Positions 7,067-12,345 of a DNA stretch of 22,656 nt are shown one piece after another. Source of the DNA: a virus. A model generated the notes under the pieces. That model searched no databases. It saw only the letters and a list, made by a program, of their open reading frames with translations, and was not told the DNA's origin. Every line of letters starts with the position of its first letter. Within the stretch, counting starts at the first letter, position 1. The stretch spans positions 1 through 22,656 of the IMG/VR virus record IMGVR_UViG_3300020215_000143; one strand, given 5' to 3'. Made by a program: the position numbers and the translations under genes.

Positions 7067-7252
7067 TTAATTCGGTCCGGCCGGCAATGGCTGCCAGTGA
7101 GTGATCGGGCCGAGCTACTGGGACCACCATTCTGGCCGATACATGCTGCGGTAGCAGCCAATCGACGCAAGACCGCGGCCAGAAGCGGAGTGCCACACGA
7201 GCACGAGCAGGTTCTCGGCCGGCAGGCGCTCCGAGACAGCGATCCAGCTCAC
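7067..7252 (-). pseudogene. DUF551-like gene interrupted by an in-frame TAG
   Basis: GTG at 7252 has a perfect GGAGGT ribosome binding site six bases upstream, and the frame begins VSWIAVSERLPAENLLVLV, the usual DUF551 N-terminus. It reaches TAG at 7117-7115 after 45 codons. Without that stop the same frame continues LGPITHWQPLPAGPN to TAA at 7069-7067; ITHWQPLP is the diagnostic DUF551 C-terminus. The gene is therefore intact in frame across a single amber codon. TAG ends other genes in the window (6245, 9370, 12136, 14326), so a phage-wide TAG reassignment is unlikely. Options are a recent nonsense mutation, suppressor- or readthrough-dependent expression, or a sequencing error. It lies between the neck gene and the gp10-like gene and may couple translation of the latter. 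Confidence 0.75.
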
Positions 7253-7274
7253 TCCGGCACCTCCAACCACTCCC

Positions 7275-7868
7275 TCACGCCCTCACTTGTAGTTCCCAAA
7301 GCGCCACCTGTTCAGCGGCGTAGGTGGCCTGGACGCCCTCGATCGACCGCACCGGGGCGGAGAGATCGGAGCCCAGGAGGATGAGGTCCCCTTTGCGGGG
7401 CTCGGAAGGGAAAGCCTCTCCGGAGGCGAGTACCTTCTGGTCCCCGTGCTGAACCTGCTTCCCGTCGATCGCCTTGAGAGCGTAGGACTCAATCCGGCCC
7501 TTGAACTCGGTCAGGATGCCGCGCTGGACCAAGACCAGCTTGCCAGCGGCCTCGTCCGTGAGGGCGCGATCCACGGCCAGCCAGAGGGCCTCGACGGCGG
7601 TCACCTCGGCCCAGCCGTTGTTCGCGGCCGTGGAGAAGCCCTGGACCCGAACCACGTCGCCGACGGCGTAGCCCTCCGCGGTCCACGAGCCGGAAACCCT
7701 CCGGAGGGAGTCGTCCGACGCCACGACCGAGATGTCTGAGGCCCGGGTCTGGGCAGCCGTCCCGTTGCCGGGGGAGAAGGTGCCGGAGAGCCGAACGTGA
7801 AGGAGAGCCTTCTGGTCGGCCAGGAGGGACGTGGCGAGGGCGCGGAAGGTCTGGTCAAGGGATGCCAT
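7275..7868 (-). CDS. Head-tail neck (head closure-like) protein with small inserted domain, 197 aa
   Basis: I chose the ATG at 7868, which overlaps the upstream stop (TGATG); an upstream in-frame start at 7937 would overlap that gene. The C-terminal half, roughly residues 115-197, has the layout of phage neck/adaptor proteins: YALKAIDGKQVQHGD (dG..vq.GD), a segment with PRKGDLILLG, and a final WELQVRA strand. The N-terminal MASLDQTFRALATSLL helix is also typical. Between them, residues about 42-115 form a compact beta module with VGDVVRVQGF...NNGW...LTDEAAG. The same pattern is present in the tail tube protein of this phage. The assignment as a neck protein comes from motif recall and the adjacent gp10-like gene; a generic tail protein is the alternative. 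Transcription is opposite to the main virion operons. Confidence 0.65.
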   Translation of the reverse strand: MASLDQTFRALATSLLADQKALLHVRLSGTFSPGNGTAAQTRASDISVVASDDSLRRVSGSWTAEGYAVGDVVRVQGFSTAANNGWAEVTAVEALWLAVDRALTDEAAGKLVLVQRGILTEFKGRIESYALKAIDGKQVQHGDQKVLASGEAFPSEPRKGDLILLGSDLSAPVRSIEGVQATYAAEQVALWELQVRA

Positions 7869-8095
7869 CAGAAGCCGTCCTCGCGCTTGACGTAAACCAG
7901 CCGAGCAACACAACCCTGGTTGTCGGTCTCTACCCAATACTCCTCGTGGTCCTTGGTAACCAGGATGTCCACTACCCCTTTGCCGTCGGTTCGCTTGACT
8001 AGCGCAGAAAAGCGTTTGCCGGGCAGGTAGCGGTCCACGACTTCCTGGCCTCTGTCGAACGGGATGACCTCAGCTAAGGGGATGCGCTCGTTCAT
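7868..8095 (-). CDS. Uncharacterised small protein, 75 aa
   Basis: The gene begins with ATG at 8095 overlapping the stop of the XRE gene (ATGA) and ends in a TGA sharing one base with the ATG of the neck gene. The product starts MNERIPLAEVIPF and then looks like a small beta-sheet protein: FSALVKR, VVDILVTK, EYWVET and CVARLVYVKRE are four alternating strands, mixed with many charged residues. No catalytic motif, signal peptide or membrane segment is visible and I do not recognise a family. Being sandwiched between a DNA-binding regulator and a neck gene, it could be a partner of the regulator (for example a toxin/antitoxin-like pair) or a small virion protein; neither is shown by sequence. 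Confidence 0.7.
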   Translation of the reverse strand: MNERIPLAEVIPFDRGQEVVDRYLPGKRFSALVKRTDGKGVVDILVTKDHEEYWVETDNQGCVARLVYVKREDGF

Positions 8096-8334
8096 GCCGC
8101 CAACCCCAGCGCCTGGAGCACCACCTCGCCCTTCATCCCCAGCGCCTTCATGAGCCAGGGGAGCGGCTCGGAGGTGTCGAACCGGAACGTGGTCCGTGTC
8201 CGCTCCAGATATTCCACAGTCTTGTGATCGATCTCCGGAGCGCCCGGGAGACGGCTCGCAACTTCTGCGAGTTTCTCCCTGCTCCAGCCGCGGCTCCTGC
8301 GCGCACGCTGCACCTCGTCGCCAATTCGGGACAT
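8092..8334 (-). CDS. XRE-family HTH transcriptional regulator, 80 aa
   Basis: I chose the ATG at 8334 because AGGAGG (8350-8345) lies ten bases upstream; a TTG at 8343 would leave only one base between them. The sequence follows a Cro/CI-type helix-turn-helix: IGDEVQRARRSRGWSREKLAEVA (helices 1 and 2), a recognition-helix region around IDHKTVEYLER, and a closing WLMKALGM helix. It is a bare DNA-binding domain with no dimerisation or cleavage domain, like Cro-type or antitoxin-type regulators. A palindrome that includes a TACAAT -10-like box lies just upstream, suggesting autoregulation. It leads an operon in which the next genes overlap by 1-4 bases, so it may control the antiparallel neck genes. 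Confidence 0.8.
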   Translation of the reverse strand: MSRIGDEVQRARRSRGWSREKLAEVASRLPGAPEIDHKTVEYLERTRTTFRFDTSEPLPWLMKALGMKGEVVLQALGLAA

Positions 8335-8380
8335 AGGCCCCAAACCTCCTAAAGTCTATAACCTTCCGGAACTACCTAAA

Positions 8381-8398
8381 GCTACTACGGATTGTAGC
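8381..8398 (-). promoter_or_regulatory. Candidate operator/promoter of the XRE-led operon
   Basis: An 18-base imperfect palindrome has arms GCTAC and GTAGC around an 8-base centre. On the minus strand it includes TACAAT (8396-8391), a five-of-six match to a -10 box, so a bound regulator would block this promoter. No convincing -35 hexamer is seen. About 50 bases of leader would precede the XRE start codon. Confidence 0.45.
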
Positions 8399-8443
8399 AC
8401 TTCGGGTGGTGCTCCGCTATTCCTGGTGCTTTCATGGAGCTGT

Positions 8444-8502
8444 GAGCGCTCCGGCACCGTTCTCCTGTCCCTCCTCATCCGGTCTCCTCGGCCGGAGCGC
8501 TC
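8444..8502. repeat. 12-bp perfect inverted repeat in the divergent control region
   Basis: GAGCGCTCCGGC (8444-8455) and its exact reverse complement GCCGGAGCGCTC (8491-8502) flank a 35-base loop that is pyrimidine-rich on the plus strand. A 9-base direct repeat CTGTGAGCG also occurs at 8440-8448 and 8513-8521. The structure lies upstream of the scaffold/coat operon and could act as a leader hairpin, terminator or protein-binding site; no T-run follows it. Confidence 0.6.
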
Positions 8503-8575
8503 GCTTTCCCGACTGTGAGCGAGATGCCACAGCCGGAACCCCTGGCGAGACGCCGGGAAAGCGAGGCGAGAAGCC

Positions 8576-9370
8576 GTGAAGCCGAAGTTGCTGAAGGTCC
8601 AGGTCAACGGGACCGAAGTTGAAGTCTGTGAAGTGAAGGACGGAAAGCCCGTCGCTGTCCATTCGGATGGCCGAGAAGTGCCGTTCGACATGGTCCATGC
8701 CGTGGACACGATCAAGAAGGTTTCCGACGAGCGCGACGAGGCCCGGACGAAGTTGACCGAGACCTCGAAGCTGTTCGAGGGCCTCGACGCCCAGGCCGCC
8801 CGCGAGGCGATCGAGAAGCTCAAGAAGATCGACGAGAAGAAGCTGATCGACGCCGGGCAGGTGGACACCGTCAAGGCGGAAGCCCAGCGCGCCCTGCAGG
8901 AGCAGCTCGACAAGCAGAAGAACGACTACGAGGCGAAGCTCCAGGGCTCTCAGTCCGTCATTCGCAAGCTTTCCATCGGCAACCAGTTCGCCACGTCCAA
9001 GCTGTTCAACGGCGAGGAAGCCACCTTCATCCTTCCGCCCGTCGTGGCTGAGTCCTACTTCGGTAAGTACCTCGACGTCGACGCGAACGGCAGCTTCGTC
9101 GCGTACTACGACGAGGCCAAGAAGCAGCCCATCTTCAGCCGCGAGAGGCCCGGCGAGAACGCCTCGTTCGAGGAGGCGATCACCGCCTTGGCCGACCGCG
9201 ACCCCAACAAGGACCGCTTCACCCGCGCGAGCGGCTCCGGCGGCAGCGGTGCGCCCGCTCCGACTGGCGGCAAGCCCGGCGGCAAGACCATGCAGCGCTC
9301 TCAGTTCAACGCTCTGCCCCCGGGCGAGCAGATGAAGTTCGTGAAAGACGGAGGCCAGGTCTCCGGCTAG
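8576..9370 (+). CDS. Capsid scaffolding protein, 264 aa
   Basis: Scaffolds guide coat assembly and leave the prohead afterwards. The N-terminal ~45 residues form a small beta domain (LLKVQVNGTEVEV). Residues about 48-135 are a long charged coiled coil rich in Glu, Lys and Ala, and the C-terminus has a Gly/Pro-rich linker followed by MQRSQFNALPPGEQM and a short KDGGQVSG tail. That C-terminal R-x-x-F-x-x-L...FVKxGG pattern is common in scaffolds encoded just before P22-type coat genes. The start is GTG with GAGG nine bases upstream. It is immediately followed by the coat gene (40 bases), the expected order. It is the first gene after the control region at 8335-8575. Confidence 0.85.
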   Translation: MKPKLLKVQVNGTEVEVCEVKDGKPVAVHSDGREVPFDMVHAVDTIKKVSDERDEARTKLTETSKLFEGLDAQAAREAIEKLKKIDEKKLIDAGQVDTVKAEAQRALQEQLDKQKNDYEAKLQGSQSVIRKLSIGNQFATSKLFNGEEATFILPPVVAESYFGKYLDVDANGSFVAYYDEAKKQPIFSRERPGENASFEEAITALADRDPNKDRFTRASGSGGSGAPAPTGGKPGGKTMQRSQFNALPPGEQMKFVKDGGQVSG

Positions 9371-9410
9371 CGAGCAGCAGACCGCCTCATTTTGAAAGGG
9401 AAATAAGACA

Positions 9411-10547
9411 ATGGCGAACACCCTCACGGGCCTCATTCCCGATCTCTACGAGGCGGTCGACGTCGTCAGCCGCGAGCTGACCGGTTTCATCCCGGCGGTC
9501 ACAATGGATGCCATGGCGGAGCGCGCGGCGAAGGACCAGGTGGTCTACGTGCCGATCTCCCCGACCGCGACGGCCGAGGACATCACGCCTGGGACCACTC
9601 CTCCGGACACCGGCGACCAGACCTTCGACAAGACGCCGATCACGATCACCAAGTCCCGGGCGGTCCCGTTCCGCTGGACCGGCGAGGAGCAGAAGAGCGT
9701 CAATAGCGGGCCCGGCTACTCGAACCTCCGTCGGGACCAGATCGCCCAGGCCATCCGCGCGCTGGTCAACGAGGTGGAGACCGACCTCGCGGGCCTCTAC
9801 ACCCGCGCTTCCAGGGCCCACGGGACGGCCGGCACCACTCCGTTCGCCAGCAACCTCTCGGATACCGCCCAGGTGCTCAAGATCCTGCTGGACAACGGCG
9901 CTCCGCCGAGCGATCTGCACCTGGTGATCAACACTACGGCCGGCGCCAACATGCGGAGCCTGTCGCAGCTCACCAAGGCGAACGAGGCTGGCGATCAGGG
10001 CCTTCTTCGGCAGGGCATCCTGCTCGACATCCACGGCTTCTCGATCCGCGAGTCCGCCCAGGTCAAGGCCCACACCAAGGGCACCGGCTCCGGGTATCTC
10101 GTGAACGACGCCACCCCTCCGGGCATCGGGGGTACGACCATCACCGTGGACACCGGCACCGGCACGATCCTGGCCGGCGACGTGATCACCCTGGCGGGCG
10201 ACACGAACAAGTACGTCGTCGGAACTGCACTCGGCTCCAACGTGGTGACCATCAACAAGCCCGGCCTGCGAGCTGCTTCAGACGATGACGACGCAATCAC
10301 CGTCGGCAACAGCTACACCGCGAACATGGCCTTCCATCGCCGGGCAATGATCCTGGCGGCTCGCCTGCCTGCTCTTCCGGAGGAGGGCGACATGGCCACC
10401 GATCGTCAGGTGATCGTCGATCCCCGAACTGGCCTTGCCTTCGAGTTCTCGATCTATCCCGGCTACCGGCGCGTTCGGTATGAGGTCGCGCTCGCCTGGG
10501 GTGTAGCCAACATCAAGCCTGAGTTCACCGCCCTGCTGCTCGGGTAA
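9411..10547 (+). CDS. Major capsid protein, P22 coat-like, 378 aa
   Basis: This is the shell subunit of the head. The N-terminus MANTLTGLIPDLYEAVDVV and the following stretch with GFIPAV, VPISPTATAEDITPG and RWTGEEQ match the P22 coat protein 5 family (HK97 fold with an extra inserted domain). The middle holds a beta-rich segment with LAGDVITLAGDTNKYVV (about residues 258-275), the usual position of a coat insertion in this family. It ends with a YRRVRYEVALAWGVANIKP strand. The length is a little short of P22 coat (430 aa) but typical of siphoviral relatives. An AAAGGGA ribosome binding site lies before the ATG. It is probably one of the most strongly expressed genes here. Confidence 0.93.
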   Translation: MANTLTGLIPDLYEAVDVVSRELTGFIPAVTMDAMAERAAKDQVVYVPISPTATAEDITPGTTPPDTGDQTFDKTPITITKSRAVPFRWTGEEQKSVNSGPGYSNLRRDQIAQAIRALVNEVETDLAGLYTRASRAHGTAGTTPFASNLSDTAQVLKILLDNGAPPSDLHLVINTTAGANMRSLSQLTKANEAGDQGLLRQGILLDIHGFSIRESAQVKAHTKGTGSGYLVNDATPPGIGGTTITVDTGTGTILAGDVITLAGDTNKYVVGTALGSNVVTINKPGLRAASDDDDAITVGNSYTANMAFHRRAMILAARLPALPEEGDMATDRQVIVDPRTGLAFEFSIYPGYRRVRYEVALAWGVANIKPEFTALLLG

Positions 10548-10556
10548 GGAGCCCAG

Positions 10557-10754
10557 ATGAAGAACACGCTGCTGCTGGTTGGCGAGGGCGGAGAGTCCGC
10601 CCGCGTCGACCCGGGGAGTCCGGCCGAGGCGCTGTTCCGTTCCCTGGGCTACGTCACCGAGGCGGAGCTGGCCGAGGCGGCGGGAGGCGGGGACGAGGGC
10701 GCCGAGTCCGCCCCCAAGCGTCGCGGCGGACGCCCGAAGAAGGTCCAGGAGTAA
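10557..10754 (+). CDS. Small protein with basic C-terminus, 65 aa
   Basis: The gene starts nine bases after the coat stop with an AAGGAG ribosome binding site. The product has a short beta N-terminus (MKNTLLLVGEGG), an acidic Ala/Glu helix in the middle, and a basic tail KRRGGRPKK. The GRP core in a basic stretch resembles an AT-hook. Small proteins with a similar make-up are common between coat and connector genes, but no function is established that I know of. It could contact packaged DNA or be a minor head protein. Its operon position suggests expression with the coat gene. Confidence 0.7.
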   Translation: MKNTLLLVGEGGESARVDPGSPAEALFRSLGYVTEAELAEAAGGGDEGAESAPKRRGGRPKKVQE

Positions 10755-10760
10755 CAGCCC

Positions 10761-11270
10761 TTGGCCCTAATCGACGAAGACGGCACCGGCAAGGCGGATG
10801 CGGAGTCCCTGTGCTCCGTGTCCGCTGCCAACGCCTACCACGAGGGACGTACCGGCACCGCCCTGGCCACGGCTTGGGCCGCTGCCGGCGACCCTGCGAA
10901 GGAAAGCGCTCTGCGCCAGGCGACGGACTGGCTGGAGGGCGAGTATGCCGCTCTCTGGCCGGGGCGCAAGAAGACCTCCGCGCAGGCTCTGTCGTGGCCC
11001 CGCTACGGCGCTTACGACATCAACAACCTACCGATCGACGAGTCCAGCGTGCCGGTCCCGGTGGTGAAAGCCTGTGCAGCCCTCGCTGCCAGGGCTCTTT
11101 CCACGCCGCTTAGCGCTGATCTGACCCGGTCCACCTACGTGAAGAGCCAGTCGGTGGGATCTCTCTCGCAAACCTTTGCGGACGGTGCTCCTGCGGAGAC
11201 GGTCTATACCGAAGTGCATCGGCTCCTGGCTCCACTCCTCCAGCCGGCGAACAAGATGGTGAGGGCCTGA
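10761..11270 (+). CDS. Head-tail connector, DnaT-like family, 169 aa
   Basis: The start is TTG at 10761 with AGGAG nine bases upstream; the N-terminus MALIDEDGTGKADAES is the conserved start of the phage family annotated as putative DnaT-like ssDNA-binding protein. Further family features are the ANAYHEGR segment (about 28-35), a LRQATDWLEGEY helix, ALSWPRYG and the VPVPVVKACAALAARAL helix. Despite the name, proteins of this family located right after the coat gene are generally taken as head-tail connectors (the gp6-like first neck ring), and I follow that reading from context. The length is normal and there are no signs of damage. The HExxH gene follows after three bases. Confidence 0.78.
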   Translation: MALIDEDGTGKADAESLCSVSAANAYHEGRTGTALATAWAAAGDPAKESALRQATDWLEGEYAALWPGRKKTSAQALSWPRYGAYDINNLPIDESSVPVPVVKACAALAARALSTPLSADLTRSTYVKSQSVGSLSQTFADGAPAETVYTEVHRLLAPLLQPANKMVRA

Positions 11271-11273
11271 CCA

Positions 11274-11747
11274 ATGGACTTTCGCTGGGGCAATGGTCCG
11301 TCCAGCCTCCTGGCGGGAGCCGTCGAATTCAAGGTGAAGCCCGCCCGCTTCAATCCGTTTGCGCTACCTTTCCGCCATTACTGGCGCGTAATCGTTTTCC
11401 CCTCGAAGAAGGCGATGCACTCCTACGGCCACTGGCGCTCTCCGAGGCCGGAGAACAAGAGCGGCTATGAAGGGATCTGCATTCCGTTCTGGCGCTGGAA
11501 TCCACTGACGGAGCAGCCGGGCCCGAAGCTCGGAGAAGTCTTGTTCTATCGGGGCCGTCTCGGCACGTCTGTGATCACTCACGAAGCGATTCATGTCACC
11601 GCGTCGACGATGCGAGTCCTGGTCAACCGTGAGGCGGTTGATCTCGGTGACGAGAACGGTGATCCGGAGGAGCGGTTCGCGTACACGCACTGCTCGCTCT
11701 GCCGACAGCTTGTCGATGGCTTTCACGCTGTGGGGCTTCTCGGATGA
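11274..11747 (+). CDS. HExxH zincin-like protein in the neck cluster, 157 aa
   Basis: Residues 103-107 read HEAIH, a zincin HExxH motif preceded by a hydrophobic strand (TSVIT). A possible third ligand lies in EERFAY (Glu132/Glu133), followed by a helix (CRQLVDGF). This is the active-site layout of a small metallopeptidase. The N-terminal ~95 residues are beta-rich with many aromatic residues and look unlike secreted peptidases; there is no signal peptide. It lies between the DnaT-like connector and the tail terminator, where many phages have head closure and gp10-like neck genes. In this phage those are on the opposite strand. It may process a virion protein or be an inactive structural derivative. 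The start ATG at 11274 is three bases past the previous stop. Confidence 0.65.
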   Translation: MDFRWGNGPSSLLAGAVEFKVKPARFNPFALPFRHYWRVIVFPSKKAMHSYGHWRSPRPENKSGYEGICIPFWRWNPLTEQPGPKLGEVLFYRGRLGTSVITHEAIHVTASTMRVLVNREAVDLGDENGDPEERFAYTHCSLCRQLVDGFHAVGLLG

Positions 11748-12136
11748 ACACAGAAGAGACCCTGCTCGCCCTGAACTCCTGGTGGGCCAACAACTGGACC
11801 GCCAGCCCCACGGACTACGACGGGAGCACCACCTACGCCGATCAGCAGTCCGGCTCGTGGGCGCGACTGACCATCCTTCCGGGGAAGCCTCGGTCCTTCC
11901 TGGGACAGTACATCCGGGAGAACCAGGGCATGCAGGTAGTCAGCCTGTTCGCCCGGGACGCCTCGCTTGCCCTGAACCTCGGCCAACGCGCCGAGACGCT
12001 GATCCAGGACGCGATCACCAGCCCGCCATCCGGCGTGACTTTCGAGACTCCCTACCTTCGGGTCCTGGGGCAGGACGAGCACGGCTGGTACAGGACCGAG
12101 GTTTCCGTGGACTACCACGTCACGCAGGCCCTCTAG
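11744..12136 (+). CDS. Tail terminator-like protein (DUF4128-type), 130 aa
   Basis: Tail terminators cap the tail tube and join it to the neck. The ATG overlaps the preceding TGA (ATGA). The protein starts with an amphipathic helix (TLLALNSWWANNW), then SWARLTILPG, a GQYIRENQGMQVVSLFA strand pair, the AETLIQDAI helix and a final YRTEVSVDYHVTQ strand. That alpha-beta-beta-alpha-beta arrangement and the closing beta strand fit the DUF4128 / gpU-like terminator group. Position directly before the tail-tube region supports it. The small 12149 gene follows after 12 bases. Confidence 0.75.
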   Translation: MNTEETLLALNSWWANNWTASPTDYDGSTTYADQQSGSWARLTILPGKPRSFLGQYIRENQGMQVVSLFARDASLALNLGQRAETLIQDAITSPPSGVTFETPYLRVLGQDEHGWYRTEVSVDYHVTQAL

Positions 12137-12148
12137 GGAGAACCAGAG

Positions 12149-12340
12149 ATGCCCATCTACGTCATCACCGCCCCCGGCTCTGCCGTAGGCGCCGAGGTCC
12201 GCGATGCGGTCGGTGCCGTGGTGGGCATGGTCCAGGGGGTTTCGTCCGAGGTCAACGACCGCAACCAGCTCGAGAGCCTGCGCGTCGTGTTCGAAATCCC
12301 TGAGCCGGTTGCCCCGGCTCCGAAGAAGAAGGGGGCCTGA
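12149..12340 (+). CDS. Small phage protein, 63 aa
   Basis: It starts with a GGGAG ribosome binding site upstream and lies six bases before the tail tube gene. The product has a beta N-terminus (MPIYVITAP), a valine-rich amphipathic segment (VRDAVGAVVGMVQGV) and a Pro/Lys-rich tail (APAPKKKGA). There is no recognised domain. It is conserved in position only in the sense that many related phages have a small gene between tail terminator and tube. It may be a minor structural protein; this is inference. Confidence 0.65.
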   Translation: MPIYVITAPGSAVGAEVRDAVGAVVGMVQGVSSEVNDRNQLESLRVVFEIPEPVAPAPKKKGA

Positions 12341-12345
12341 AGCTC

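Noticed and set aside
7065-7196. A longer gp10-like protein starting at 7196 or 7130.
   Set aside because: The additional residues are read out of frame from the DUF551-like coding sequence and do not resemble the family N-terminus.
7067-7252. Phage-wide amber (TAG) recoding to explain the broken DUF551 gene.
   Set aside because: TAG terminates several intact genes in the window (for example the minor head, scaffold and tail terminator genes), and no suppressor tRNA was seen.
8396-8423. A plus-strand promoter made of TTGTAG and TATTCC for the scaffold operon.
   Set aside because: The spacer is 20 bases, outside the usual 16-18, and both boxes are poor.
8432-9436. A 334-codon minus-strand frame over the scaffold gene, extending into the control region.
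   Set aside because: It mirrors the coiled-coil scaffold codons, giving a Leu/Val/Arg-rich product with no recognisable fold.
10761-11270. A DNA replication role (DnaT-like) for the 169-aa protein.
   Set aside because: It lies between coat and tail-terminator genes with no replication genes in view; the connector role fits the context better.
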